Shown here: positions 36,925-45,576 of the stretch, one piece after another
Position numbering within the stretch: the first letter of the stretch is position 1
Layout of the letters: every line of letters starts with the position of its first letter
Source: JACDAN01 sp963827705
GTDB taxonomy: Bacteria > Actinomycetota > Thermoleophilia > Gaiellales > Gaiellaceae
Direction: 5' to 3'
Assembly: GCA_963827705.1 (NCBI GenBank)
Contig: CAWHBN010000010.1
Coordinates: forward strand, 171,559-235,558
Length of the DNA stretch: 64,000 nucleotides
Translations under genes and position numbers: made by a program
The notes under the pieces: model-generated
Seen by the model: only the letters and a program-made list of their open reading frames with translations
Told to the model about the DNA's origin: nothing
Databases searched by the model: none

Positions 36925-38597
36925 GAGGCGCGTCGGACTGCGTCGACCGCCGCGTGGAGGCGGACAAGCCCTTCCGCCTCGGTGGCGGCGCCCTCGACCA
37001 GGGCGTCGAAGCGGGCCGCGTCGGCACGAAGAAGCTTGTCGGCGCGCTCGACGAGGTCCCGGCGGGCTTGCGCGGCGAGCTCGCGCACGGCCTGGTCGCC
37101 GAAGAGCGCCTCGAGGACCTTCTGGCCGAGGGCCGACGTCCCGCCCGCGACGACCACCTCGACGCCCGTGAGGCCTCCGGTGTGCGCGAAGACCGCCAGC
37201 ATCACCGTGAGACCCGCGCCGTTGACGCCGAGCGAGGCCAGCCGCGCCGTCGTCCGCTTGGACTCCCCCTCACGGCGCACGAGCTCCATGACGTAGCCCT
37301 GCCAGGCCCGTACCTCCTCTTCCGTCTCCACCCGGAGGCTCTGCGCCGCCCGAGCGAGCTCGGGCGTGGCGTCGAGCAGCGCCTTGCCGGCGACGTGTTC
37401 GCGCCACGCACGCGATACGCGCTCCGCTGCGCGCTCTCCGGCCGCCTGGATGACCGCCTCGAGGCGATGCTCCACGGCGACTCGCAACTCCTCGTCGGCG
37501 CCCGGCTTGCCGGTGAGGATGCTCTTCAGGCGGTCTCGAGCCGATCCGATGCGCGTCTGCAGCGCCCGCATCACGTCACCGGTTCCGACGACGTCGTACC
37601 AGCGTGCGAGCACTTCACCTCGAAGGAGGGAGCCACTCCGCAGGGCATCCTCGATCTCGCGCCGCGCCCCGGCGTACGCCAAGTCGGTCTCGGCCCGAAG
37701 CTCGGCGGCGGCCGCGAGCTGTTCGGCGACGGCGCGCTCGACCGTACCCGCGCGGGCAGGGAGGCTCGTCAGCGCACCGGTCAACGTCCGCCTGATCAGA
37801 TCACCGCGTGCTTGAGCGTCGGCAGCCAGTCCGTCCAGCCAGCGCCGGACGGGTTCGAGTGCACGCCGCGGAAGCAACCCGTCCTCGAGCGGAACCTCAG
37901 GGACGACGAGCAGATCCGCGTCGAGGCCCTGCGTACGCATCATCTCGCTCATGTGGCTCGTCACTTCACGCCCGGCGTCCTCGGGGACGCGGTTGAGGAC
38001 CACGGACATGGCGGTCCCACGGTCGCGCGCCGCGCGCAGGAACTCCCACGGGACGGCGTCGGCGTACCGGAGAGCGGTGGTCACGAACAGCCAGCCGTCG
38101 GCGGCCGTGAGGAGTTGGTTGGCCAGGGCCCGGTTCTCCGCAAGCACGGAGTCGATGTCCGGCGAGTCGAGCAGAGCGAGGCCCGGGGGCAGCGTCGGCT
38201 CGGGTATGAGCTGCAGGGTGCCGGGTGCCGGCGAGCCGCCGGTCGTCCGGGCGAGGCGAGGGAGGATTCGGTCGTCCTCGAACCACCGTAGGTCGTCCGG
38301 ATGGCAGGCCAGCACCGGGGCCTTGGTCGTCGGACGAAGGACTCCCGCGGGGCTCACGACCGAGCCGACGAGGCTATTCACGAGCGTCGACTTCCCAGCG
38401 CCGGTCGAGCCGCCGACGACCATCAGCACCGGCGCATCCATCTGAAGCAGGCGCGGCAGGAGATAGTCGTCGCTCTGCGCGACCAGGTCGTCGCGAGCTC
38501 GGCGTGCGTCGGCCGCCCCTGGAACCTCCAGTTCCAGGCGCGCGGCGGCTAGCTCGTCACGGAGGCGACCGACCGCTACGGGCAGCTCGGGTCTCAT
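36921..38597 (-). CDS. Dynamin-like GTPase
   Basis: 558 residues. G1 GGSTGAGKS at 62-70, a switch threonine in LRPTTKAPVL, G3 LALLDSPDIDSV and G4 MSVVLNRVPED. A long helical middle section (about 290-440) is coiled-coil-like, and a hydrophobic hairpin near 450-500 (GAGLTVMLAVFAHTGGLTG) may insert in the membrane. The domain order, G domain then helical stalk then membrane hairpin, is that of bacterial dynamins. First gene of the pair. Confidence 0.85.
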   Translation of the reverse strand: MRPELPVAVGRLRDELAAARLELEVPGAADARRARDDLVAQSDDYLLPRLLQMDAPVLMVVGGSTGAGKSTLVNSLVGSVVSPAGVLRPTTKAPVLACHPDDLRWFEDDRILPRLARTTGGSPAPGTLQLIPEPTLPPGLALLDSPDIDSVLAENRALANQLLTAADGWLFVTTALRYADAVPWEFLRAARDRGTAMSVVLNRVPEDAGREVTSHMSEMMRTQGLDADLLVVPEVPLEDGLLPRRALEPVRRWLDGLAADAQARGDLIRRTLTGALTSLPARAGTVERAVAEQLAAAAELRAETDLAYAGARREIEDALRSGSLLRGEVLARWYDVVGTGDVMRALQTRIGSARDRLKSILTGKPGADEELRVAVEHRLEAVIQAAGERAAERVSRAWREHVAGKALLDATPELARAAQSLRVETEEEVRAWQGYVMELVRREGESKRTTARLASLGVNGAGLTVMLAVFAHTGGLTGVEVVVAGGTSALGQKVLEALFGDQAVRELAAQARRDLVERADKLLRADAARFDALVEGAATEAEGLVRLHAAVDAVRRAS

Positions 38598-38663
38598 GAG
38601 GCTCCAGTACCCGGAAGAGCGTCGCCACGATCATTGCGTGGCGACACTTCAAGACCCGGCCGG

Positions 38664-39470
38664 CTACCGCACGAGGCCAAGCCATTCCATCGCGCCCGGA
38701 AGCTGGATCTTCTCGTAGCTCTCGAAGGAGTGGCTCCACGAGCCGGTCACGGCCTCGACGCGGCCCCGCGGACGCCGCTTGCGCAGTTCCCGGTAGAAGG
38801 CTCCGGACTGCTTCGCCTGGTCGATGACGATTTTGTCGGCCTCGCTCCACCAGAGCTGCAGCGGGACACCCGACTGGGCAATCGCCGGGAGCCAGTGGGT
38901 AGGGCTTCGGAGGACGTACCCGCGGGGATTCGTGCGCGGTGTGCCGCCGACCTCGACGCGTGCCAGCGCCTGCGCGGCGCGGCCACCAGGGCTGCGCGCG
39001 AAGTCGTTGTACCGGAGGTAGAAGTTCGTCACCGAGTCGAAGGCGACCGCACCGTCCAGCAGCTTCGGGTACTGGCCGAGCAGCAGCAGCGTCTCGTGGC
39101 CGCCCATGCTGCCCCCGACCGCGTAGATACGTCCCTTGTCCACCCTGAGCCACGGCAGGGCCGCCCGGACGATCTCGGGCATGCGGGACAGATCGGCGAT
39201 CTGCCCGCGCCACCCCCAGGAGTGGAGGGGCAGCCGGCGTCCCATGCCGCCCGGGCAGACGACCGCGAAGTTCCCTCGCGCGGGCAGGTCGCTCCACTTG
39301 CTCGCGTTGGTGGCGGCGCGCACGTTCCGACCGTGCGGCGAGATCACGAGCGGGAGCGGCGGCGTCGGCCTGCCGGGCCCGTAGCGGGCCGGCAGGAGCA
39401 CGACGGCGGGACGGGTGCGCCGGTTGTGAGCGCGGTAGCGGATGTTCAACCGCTTGATCCCGTCGCTCAC
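38664..39470 (-). CDS. Alpha/beta hydrolase (prolyl oligopeptidase/esterase type)
   Basis: 268 residues from the GTG at 39470, 5 bp past the upstream stop; the longer frame above it is a shadow. LPLVISPHGRNVRAATNA provides the oxyanion strand. The nucleophile is Ser in YAVGGSMGGHETLLL; the acid is in QLWWSEADKIVID; the His is in GSWSHSFESYEKI. Resembles S9-type peptidases or polyhydroxyalkanoate/feruloyl esterases. No signal peptide is seen. Co-transcribed with the LytM-like gene; a joint role on cell-wall or exported substrates is inferred. Confidence 0.82.
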   Translation of the reverse strand: MSDGIKRLNIRYRAHNRRTRPAVVLLPARYGPGRPTPPLPLVISPHGRNVRAATNASKWSDLPARGNFAVVCPGGMGRRLPLHSWGWRGQIADLSRMPEIVRAALPWLRVDKGRIYAVGGSMGGHETLLLLGQYPKLLDGAVAFDSVTNFYLRYNDFARSPGGRAAQALARVEVGGTPRTNPRGYVLRSPTHWLPAIAQSGVPLQLWWSEADKIVIDQAKQSGAFYRELRKRRPRGRVEAVTGSWSHSFESYEKIQLPGAMEWLGLVR

Positions 39471-39475
39471 GACGG

Positions 39476-40603
39476 TCAGTTCCGGATCGTGAGCAGGCGG
39501 TCGGCCTTCGTCATGTTGCCGGCCGTGTCCCAGACCCGGACGCGGAGGAAGTAGCGCCCGTTTGCCAGTCGCGTCGTGTCCCAGTACGGGCGTGGGAACA
39601 ATCGAAACCAGTACGTGCCGTCGCACGCCACCGTGCGGTGGAAGAGCATGCAGCCGTTCGCCGGGAGGTTCTGCTCCGTCCCGGGCGCGAAGTGCTGGCC
39701 TGCCGGCATCTCGAGCATCTGCTCCGCCCAGAAGACGTCGCGGCGATGAACGACCTTGCGGGTCGCCACCTGGACGATCGTGACCGCCATCCGAAACGGG
39801 TGGTGCGGAGAAGCCAGGTGCGGGATCTGCTTGAACCAGCCGATGAACGACTGGGGATCGCTCGCCCGGACACGGATGTCGACCTTGCCGGAGAGGCGGG
39901 CACGATTGAGCCGCCGTCCCGCCTGCGGGAGGAGCGCGACGTTCGCCGGCCGGCGGCCCCAGCGCGGCGTCGCGGGCGCGTAGAAGCGGATGTCGTGCAC
40001 GACAGGCTTCACGCGGTCGACGTAGGGGTGAATCTTCCCGCCCCGCCGAAGCGGGTTGACGATCAGGCGCCGCCCGTCGACCGTGAAGACGAACTCGCTG
40101 AGGTGGACGTGCCAGCTTCCCTGCCACGTCCACCCGACCGGCTGGCCGGCACGCACGACCTCGCCGGGCTCGACCATCGTCTCGATGTGGCCGTAGCCGA
40201 AGTGGCCGATCCGCGCGAAGCCCCGGACGCCGCGCGGAGTCGCCTCGTGCACGCGGCCGCCCTCGATCGCGTACACGCGGTGCGTTCGCCCGCGAGGCGC
40301 GCCGCGCTCGGGCCGGTCGTCGCGCACCGCCACGTCGACGCCCTCGTGGTAGATGGCGCCCCGTTTGCGATCGGGGCGCGGGTCGAGGAACGATCCCCGA
40401 ATCGGATGCTGCCGGTTCAGCGGCAGCACCGGCCACCCTCGGTAGGAGTCGTTGTAGCTCTGGAAGGCCTCGAGCCGGCCCGGGATCCGTTGCGCCACTA
40501 CAGGGTTATCTTTATCCCTAACTGCCTCTCGAGCGACAGTACGCTCGTTCACGCCACAGCCCTCAGTGGCCGGCGAGGAGCTCAGCTGGGAAGCGTTCCT
40601 CAT
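39476..40603 (-). CDS. M23/LytM-like peptidase domain protein
   Basis: Up to 375 residues. The LytM fold is at about 50-170: RGSFLDPRPDRKRGAIYHEG with HxxxD (YHEGVDVAV), YAIEGGRVHEA, IGHFGYGHIETMV, and the HxH motif WHVHLSEFVF. All zinc/catalytic residues appear present. The C-terminal 200 residues (IRFYAPATPRWGRR, WFKQIPHL, GTYWFRLFPRPYWD, RVRVWDTAGNMTKAD) form a beta-rich region ending like an Ig-type domain. No signal peptide is visible from any start; GTG at 40552 or 40497 are alternatives to 40603. Divergent from a methyltransferase. Confidence 0.75.
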   Translation of the reverse strand: MRNASQLSSSPATEGCGVNERTVAREAVRDKDNPVVAQRIPGRLEAFQSYNDSYRGWPVLPLNRQHPIRGSFLDPRPDRKRGAIYHEGVDVAVRDDRPERGAPRGRTHRVYAIEGGRVHEATPRGVRGFARIGHFGYGHIETMVEPGEVVRAGQPVGWTWQGSWHVHLSEFVFTVDGRRLIVNPLRRGGKIHPYVDRVKPVVHDIRFYAPATPRWGRRPANVALLPQAGRRLNRARLSGKVDIRVRASDPQSFIGWFKQIPHLASPHHPFRMAVTIVQVATRKVVHRRDVFWAEQMLEMPAGQHFAPGTEQNLPANGCMLFHRTVACDGTYWFRLFPRPYWDTTRLANGRYFLRVRVWDTAGNMTKADRLLTIRN

Positions 40604-40613
40604 ACTCCCGGTC

Positions 40614-41441
40614 GTGACCGCCTATGACGCGGATGCATTCGATGCCTACGAGGCTTCTGGCTGGGAGACCGTCGCTTCCGAGTACGAGGAGCATTGGAGC
40701 TCGATCACGCGACGGGCGATCGACCCGTTGCTCGATGCCGCGGGTGTCGAGCGTGGCGCGCGCGTCGTCGACGTCGGAGCCGGCTCCGGAGACGCCGCGG
40801 GCCGCGCAGTGGAGCGTGGAGCGATTGCGACCGGCGTGGATGTTGCTGCTGCGATGGTCGAGATTGCTGCACGACGGCATCCGGCCGCGCAGTTCGTCCA
40901 AGCCTCGGCGACGCGGTTGCCGTTCGCCGACGGATCGTTCGACGCAGCCGTGGGCAACATTGTCATCCAGCACATCGGCGAGCCCGAGCGAGCGGCGCTC
41001 GAGCTTGCGCGAGTGCTCGTCTCAGGCGGACGCGTCGCGCTGTCGACGTGGGATGCCCCGGAACGCTCGCCGTTTTTCGCGACGATCCTCGGAGCGGTCG
41101 CCGACGCGGATGTACCTCCGCCCACGGGCATCCCGGCAGGCCCGTCGTTCTTCCAGTTCGCGGACGACGTGGTCTTCGCAGCGCTACTACAGAACGCTGG
41201 TTTCGCAGAGGTCCAGATCGACGCGATCTCGCTCGAGTTGCCGCTCGGCTCGGCGGAGGACCTGGTCGCGGGGCTAGTCGAGGGCACGGTCCGCACGGGT
41301 GCGCTGCTGCGAGCGGCAAACGAGGCGCAAGGTGCTCTCATCCGCCAGTCGCTGGAGGTCCGGCTTGAGCCGTGGCGACGCGGGGCGTCGTATGCCGTCC
41401 CGGCGTCGGTCAAGATCGCAAGCGGACGCAAGCCGTCATGA
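40614..41441 (+). CDS. Class I SAM-dependent methyltransferase
   Basis: 275 residues from the GTG at 40614, 7 nt after CATACT; the frame is open further up but has no protein character there. Motif I ARVVDVGAGSGDAAGRAVERG, motif II ATGVDVAAAMVEIAA, and FDAAVGNIVIQHIGEPERAA with LVSGGRVALSTWDAPE. UbiE-like small-molecule methyltransferase. The C-terminal insertion (about 180-240) is typical of substrate-binding caps. Substrate unknown. Confidence 0.85.
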   Translation: MTAYDADAFDAYEASGWETVASEYEEHWSSITRRAIDPLLDAAGVERGARVVDVGAGSGDAAGRAVERGAIATGVDVAAAMVEIAARRHPAAQFVQASATRLPFADGSFDAAVGNIVIQHIGEPERAALELARVLVSGGRVALSTWDAPERSPFFATILGAVADADVPPPTGIPAGPSFFQFADDVVFAALLQNAGFAEVQIDAISLELPLGSAEDLVAGLVEGTVRTGALLRAANEAQGALIRQSLEVRLEPWRRGASYAVPASVKIASGRKPS

Positions 41442-41687
41442 GCGCGCACCGGATCGACGAGGGCAGGCATGTCGAGTCGGCTCCTACATCGGCAGCGCGC
41501 TGACCTGGACCGACGGCTCAGGTGACATTCCCGCACACACGCTGGCCCACGCGGCGATGAACTCGTTGGGGTCGAGCCACACGGGAGATATCACGAATGC
41601 CTGCGCGCGAACCGCCGGCGCGAAGTTGTTCCGACTTACCTGCGCCTCGCCATCAATGAAATGATCGGCCGCGACAAGGAGGAGACG

Positions 41688-42038
41688 ATGAGCCCGACCA
41701 CCGACGTCTTTGCGGACGTCGATCGCATGGACGCAAAGGCATTCGCCTCGCATCTGGCCGAGGATTGTGTGCTTCGCTTCGGCAATGCCGACGAGGTCGT
41801 TGGCCGGAGCGCGATCGAGGAGGCGATCGCCGGCTTCTTCACGACGATCAATGGAATCAGCCATCAGATCGTCGACCACTGGGACGTCGACAACACGACG
41901 ATCATTCAACTCGAGGCCACCTACACGCGGAAGGACGATCGCAAGGTCACGATTCCAGCCGTCGCAGTCTGGCGCCGCGGAGGTGAGCTGATCGACGACT
42001 ACCGGATCTACGTCGATCAGGCACCCGTCTACGCGTAG
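41688..42038 (+). CDS. SnoaL-like/NTF2-fold protein
   Basis: 116 residues from the ATG at 41688 with an SD (AAGGAGGAG) close upstream; the ATG at 41661 has none. Pattern FADVDRMDAKAFASHLAEDC, LRFGNADEVVGRSAIEEA, FFTTINGISHQIVDHW and WRRGGELIDDYRIYVD matches NTF2-like SnoaL proteins (ketosteroid-isomerase fold). Cytoplasmic, unspecified small-molecule binding. The 246 bp before it show no gene. Confidence 0.78.
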   Translation: MSPTTDVFADVDRMDAKAFASHLAEDCVLRFGNADEVVGRSAIEEAIAGFFTTINGISHQIVDHWDVDNTTIIQLEATYTRKDDRKVTIPAVAVWRRGGELIDDYRIYVDQAPVYA

Positions 42039-42053
42039 GCATTCCGAGTGGCA

Positions 42054-42076
42054 CAGGGGCGCCATTTCGCGCCCTG
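42054..42076 (+). terminator. Hairpin after the SnoaL-like gene
   Basis: CAGGGGCGC pairs with GCGCCCTG around a 6-nt loop (one bulged G), 16 nt after the stop. Confidence 0.55.
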
Positions 42077-42230
42077 GTTCAGTCCGGCAGCTCTAGGTGG
42101 CCCGGATCGTCTCGCCGAATGCGAAAGGGCCTGGCGGAAACGAAACGCCCGTTCCTGCGCGGGTTTCTTGCCTACGAAGACGGCGGACAATCTTCGTGCG
42201 GACAAGGATCGTTCGCCGTGTCCGCGCCCG

Positions 42231-42541
42231 TTATCCGACGAGGTACCCGATGACGGCGAGTACGAAGATGATTACTGGCCACCCGACGAACGCCACGACC
42301 AGGGCGAGGACAGGTGCCAGCACAACCGTGCTCCCACGAGCGCCGAGCATGTAGGCCACGCCGGCGCTGACTGGCGCGGCACCGACCCATACGAGCCACG
42401 CGATGATCGATGCCCACGGGTCGGTAGGTACGTCGGCACCCACCAAACCACGGCAGCTGCCAACCCGATGAGGGTGGCAGCGATCCACATGAGGCGTGGT
42501 ATCCCTCGTTGAGGTGAGGGCGCCGCTTGGGCGGGATCCAT
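42231..42541 (-). CDS. Small three-helix membrane protein (frameshifted)
   Basis: Reconstructed about 103 residues. The first helix (LMWIAATLIGLAAAVVW) is read from the ATG at 42541; the other two (ASIIAWLVWVGAAPVSAGVA and VVLAPVLALVVAFVGWPVII) are read in another frame to the TAA/TGA near 42231. The break near 42440-42450 needs one base added (or two removed). Family not recognised. Composition and size resemble stress-induced membrane peptides of the neighbouring cluster. Confidence 0.5.
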
Positions 42542-42607
42542 GAACGTCTAACTACCCGCGCCGGGCCACGATGATGCCGGCGGAGGCCTGCACCAGGGGG
42601 AAGGAGG

Positions 42608-42648
42608 GGTGAGCGCCTGCCGCAACCGCCGTTAGTTAGGCGCTCGCC
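42608..42648 (-). terminator. Hairpin downstream of the CsbD-like gene
   Basis: GGTGAGCGCCT pairs with AGGCGCTCGCC (11 bp with one G-T pair) around a 19-nt loop, about 58 nt past the stop of the gene above it. Confidence 0.45.
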
Positions 42649-42705
42649 CCAGCTAAAACGGCCGCCGCACCCTCCTACGAGCCACGGGGGCTGCCGTATC
42701 GAGGC

Positions 42706-42864
42706 TCAGAGTCGGTCTCGAACCTCGTCCTCGAGGTCCCCGGCCTTCTCTTTGGCGTCGCCCCAGGTCTCCTGAGCGCGCCCCTCGTTTTCCTTTGACT
42801 CGTCGTCGGTGAGTTTCCCGGTCTGCTCCTTGACCTCACCCTCGACTTGATCACGGTTTTCCAT
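42706..42864 (-). CDS. CsbD-like stress protein
   Basis: 52 residues, too short for most gene finders. The ATG at 42864 has an SD (GAAGGAG). The acidic, Lys/Glu-rich sequence runs MENRDQVEGEVKEQTGKLTD then DESKENEGRAQETWGDAKEK and ends AGDLEDEVRDRL. That is the CsbD pattern (VKGKxKExxGKLTDDxxxxxEG and the second KGKAQ-like half). CsbD proteins are general stress proteins; exact function is unknown. Low-complexity but the domain match is strong. Confidence 0.8.
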   Translation of the reverse strand: MENRDQVEGEVKEQTGKLTDDESKENEGRAQETWGDAKEKAGDLEDEVRDRL

Positions 42865-43206
42865 CTCGAACTCCTTCCTCGTCTACGACATGTGCACGGT
42901 TAGTGCGCTGCCCGGAGCGGGAGCGTTGAGGACTCCCACTGCGGCATGCGCGCCGCGAGCTCGGTGGGTGAGCGAGACGTAGGTACGTCGAGGCGGACTG
43001 CGGTGTGACCCGCGCCCCTCCAGCACGAGTCGACGACCTTGATCCGGCTGTTTGATGCGACGGAAGAACTCGCTGCCCACATGGCTCGTCGGGCACACTA
43101 AATACGGGCTTGTGAGCGTATTCACCGAGTCGTGTAGGGGTTCTCTCACAACTTTCAGACCGGCCGCAGAGGCTGTCGGCATTTCCGGAGTTTCCCTAGG
43201 GCTGGC
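42865..43206. other. Intergenic region between the CsbD-like and DUF2188 genes
   Basis: 342 bp with no coding character. It must hold the promoter of the CsbD-like gene; no convincing SigB-type or TANNNT element could be placed with confidence. Confidence 0.4.
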
Positions 43207-43437
43207 TCAGCCGCGCGGTGGATACGGATCCTGCTTGTAGGTGTTCCGCTCCTGAATCTTGCCGTCCTTACCGTGGATCAGAAGTTCCGAGCGCTCATTC
43301 AAGGCGTTCTGTCGGCCAGCTCTTGCCGCTGACTCCTTCTGGTCATGGAGCGAGGAAGCACGACTCGTGCCCTCCTTCTCCACCGCCCACTTGGATTCGT
43401 CCGCCCGCCACACCACGTGAACATCGCCGTTAGCCAT
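43207..43437 (-). CDS. DUF2188 protein
   Basis: 76 residues. Starts MANGDVHVVWRADESKWAVE and continues ARAGRQNALNERSELLIHGK with DGKIQERNTYKQDPYPPRG, the DUF2188 pattern (xVxxxxxGWxVxxxG...A...ar..a......l.ihgkdG.i.e.ryg.dP.P). Function unknown; usually found in stress or accessory gene sets. A strong purine SD (GAGGGAGGG) precedes the ATG. Confidence 0.8.
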   Translation of the reverse strand: MANGDVHVVWRADESKWAVEKEGTSRASSLHDQKESAARAGRQNALNERSELLIHGKDGKIQERNTYKQDPYPPRG

Positions 43438-43521
43438 TCGGTCCCTCCCTCGGAGATTGGATGTGTCGAAAACTGCAGGGGCGGCGCGAGCCGCCCCTGT
43501 GTCGTCGTCGTTCGGCCGGGT

Positions 43522-44202
43522 TCAGCGAGCCGGCGCCGGCTCGTGCTCTGCGATCACTTCTGTGGAGGCCGTCCGGCTGTCGGACGTGCGTGCATCGACC
43601 TCCCCTTCGGCACGCTGCTTGCCCGTCTGTAGGTCGCGCTTGGCCTGTTCGGTTGCGCCCTGGCCCTTGACGTAGGCCCCGCGAAGCATCTCGCCTGCAA
43701 CCTCGCGTCCTCCGAGACCGAAGGCAAGGGCAGAAGCGAGGGCGATCGCCCCGAGGAGTGCGGCGTACGTGATCACCACGATGTCCTCGGCGATCTTCAA
43801 CTGGTCGAGGATCATGAAGGTCGCGATCGTCATGACCAGGATCGGCGCCGCTGTGGCCACGATCCGGCCTGTCGGCGTATCGCCCATGAACCTCGTGGCG
43901 AGCGCTGCCACCGCGGCCGCGATCGCGCCTGCGACGATGAAGATCAGCACCGCAGCGATGACGTTGGGCAGATACGCGTAGACGGAGGCCACGAAAGCGG
44001 TCAACGCCTCGATGCCCAAGGCGGTCGCTGCGAGCGAGATCGCCCCGAGGAAGATCGCCCAGAACGCGAGCTTTCCGACGAGCATCGATGGCGTCGCAGT
44101 GACTTTTCGCACCCAGTCGCCGGCCGTCCCGGAGTGCAGTTGCCGGTCGAGCCCCGCTCGTCCCAGGACGCGGGCGACCAGGTTGCCAACGATCTTGGCC
44201 AC
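43522..44202 (-). CDS. Conserved TM-helix (MscS-related) membrane protein, N terminus probably truncated
   Basis: 226 residues from the GTG at 44202. Four hydrophobic helices (about 47-67, 80-105, 115-135 and 140-160), with AKIVGNLVARVLGRAGLDRQL and ATRFMGDTPTGRIVATAAPI, match the conserved TM-helix family related to mechanosensitive channels. The tail (about 170-226) is polar with Gln/Lys/Glu. In the same frame TLIIGYFV precedes the GTG, which is the end of the usual first helix, but a stop lies a few codons upstream and no other start exists; the first helix therefore looks cut. It abuts the damaged glgC. Confidence 0.72.
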   Translation of the reverse strand: MAKIVGNLVARVLGRAGLDRQLHSGTAGDWVRKVTATPSMLVGKLAFWAIFLGAISLAATALGIEALTAFVASVYAYLPNVIAAVLIFIVAGAIAAAVAALATRFMGDTPTGRIVATAAPILVMTIATFMILDQLKIAEDIVVITYAALLGAIALASALAFGLGGREVAGEMLRGAYVKGQGATEQAKRDLQTGKQRAEGEVDARTSDSRTASTEVIAEHEPAPAR

Positions 44203-44411
44203 GAAGTAGCCGATGATCAGAGTTCGCGCATCGGAGGGTCCGTGATGCCGTGGCGGCGGTGTTCCGTTTCGGCGAGTCCGATGTCACTGATCCAGCCGAC
44301 GCGGCTACCACAGTAATTTCGTCGGTGCCGCCAACGACTGTGTCCTCGCGGACGTTGGCCTCCTCGTCCACGATCGCGCGTGTCACACGCGCGCGAGCGC
44401 CGACATGGCTG

Positions 44412-45413
44412 TCATGGAGGAGGAACGGCGTCTCGAACCTCGGCGCCTTCCTCGACGACGACGCCGGGGCCGACTACCGAACGCGCGACGGTTCCACGGA
44501 CGTGCGACCCTCCAGCGACGAGGGAGCCGTCGATAGTCGCCGACCCTTCGATCCGCGCAGGCGGCCGCTGCAGGCCCATGGTCAGGATTGGCCATGCCGG
44601 ATCGTCGAGCGTCATCGGCGGCTCGTCGGCGAGCAGTTCCATGTGCGCCTCCCAGTAGCTGTCGATCGTCCCGACGTCGCGCCAGTATCCGTCGAGCTCG
44701 AACGCCCGCGCCGCGCCCTCGTCAACCAGTCGAGGGAGGAGCTCGTGCCCGAAGTCGCGGAGGCTGGAGCCGTCTCCCTCCTCGGCGAGCTCTTCGAGAG
44801 TTCGCAGCAGACTGCGCGCCTCGTATGCGAAGACCTCCGTCGTGATCACGTCGCTGCTTGGAGCTTCGGGCTTGTACTCGAATTCACTGACCTGTCCATC
44901 TTCGTCGACGCGAACGACCCCGTAGCGCGACGCCTCCTCTTTCGGGACGCTGGTGGTGACCATGGTCACAGCTGCGCCGGAATCGAGGTGGTGGGCGACC
45001 ACTTCCGAGTAGTCGAGCTTGTAGACGTGGTCGGCGGAGAGCACGAGCAGCACGTCAGGATCCTGGTCGGCAATCACCTGGCGGTTGCTGTAGATCGCGT
45101 CCGCATTCCCCTCGTACCAGCCGCTCTCGGAATCACCGAGGTAGGGATGCAGGATCCGCAGCCCGCCGCGCGTGCGGTCGAGATCCCAGGGCCGGCCGTT
45201 GGCGAGCTGCTTTGTCAGTTCGTGCGGCTCGTACTGCTGGATCACCCAGACGGCGCCGATGCCACTGTGGAGGCAATTCGACAGTGGGAAGTCGATCAGC
45301 CGGTAAGTGCCGGCAAAGGGGAGGGCCGGCTTCGCTCGTTCGTCGGTCAGGGGGCCAAGGCGGCTGCCTTCTCCGCCCGCGAGCACGAGCGCCAGAACGC
45401 TCGGTCGGTTCAT
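44412..45413 (-). CDS. glgC: Glucose-1-phosphate adenylyltransferase (frameshifted near C terminus)
   Basis: Makes ADP-glucose for glycogen synthesis. Motifs: VLAGGEGSRLGPLTDERAKP, LPFAGTYRLIDFPLSNCLHS, SGWYEGNADAIYSN, LVLSADHVYKLDYSE, and the left-handed beta-helix region (GSATIDGSLVAGGSHVRGTV, GPGVVVEEGAEVRDAV). The frame then hits a stop after PPP at 44412. The natural end (LLHDSHVGARARVTRAIVDE, then VVGGTDEITVV) is present in the next frame down to about 44303; one extra base at about 44419-44425 explains it. No stop closes that frame at the expected place. Confidence 0.87.
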   Translation of the reverse strand: MNRPSVLALVLAGGEGSRLGPLTDERAKPALPFAGTYRLIDFPLSNCLHSGIGAVWVIQQYEPHELTKQLANGRPWDLDRTRGGLRILHPYLGDSESGWYEGNADAIYSNRQVIADQDPDVLLVLSADHVYKLDYSEVVAHHLDSGAAVTMVTTSVPKEEASRYGVVRVDEDGQVSEFEYKPEAPSSDVITTEVFAYEARSLLRTLEELAEEGDGSSLRDFGHELLPRLVDEGAARAFELDGYWRDVGTIDSYWEAHMELLADEPPMTLDDPAWPILTMGLQRPPARIEGSATIDGSLVAGGSHVRGTVARSVVGPGVVVEEGAEVRDAVPPP

Positions 45414-45460
45414 CTCAAGGCCGCCAGATAGGCGTGGTCAGCATCGCAAGGAACTCATTG

Positions 45461-45490
45461 TTCATGGCACGTCGTTCATGGCACGTCGTT
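45461..45490. repeat. 14-bp tandem duplication
   Basis: GTTCATGGCACGTC occurs twice in a row, followed by GTT, upstream of glgC. It may be a small duplication; no function evident. Confidence 0.6.
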
Positions 45491-45534
45491 AGGCCTACCT
45501 TGGCCCAACGACGCCCATGTCGCAGCGAGAACGC

Positions 45535-45570
45535 GCTAGGCGGGAGCCCGCCGCAAGGGCCCCGCCTAGC
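45535..45570 (-). terminator. Hairpin after the small membrane protein gene
   Basis: A perfect 10-bp stem (GCTAGGCGGG / CCCGCCTAGC) with a 16-nt loop begins 7 nt past the stop at 45577. Confidence 0.6.
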
Positions 45571-45576
45571 TCAGTG

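Noticed and set aside
40498..40530. Sequence resembling part of a homing endonuclease site (TAGGGATAA...)
   Set aside because: Only a partial resemblance in an AT-rich promoter region, with no endonuclease gene nearby.
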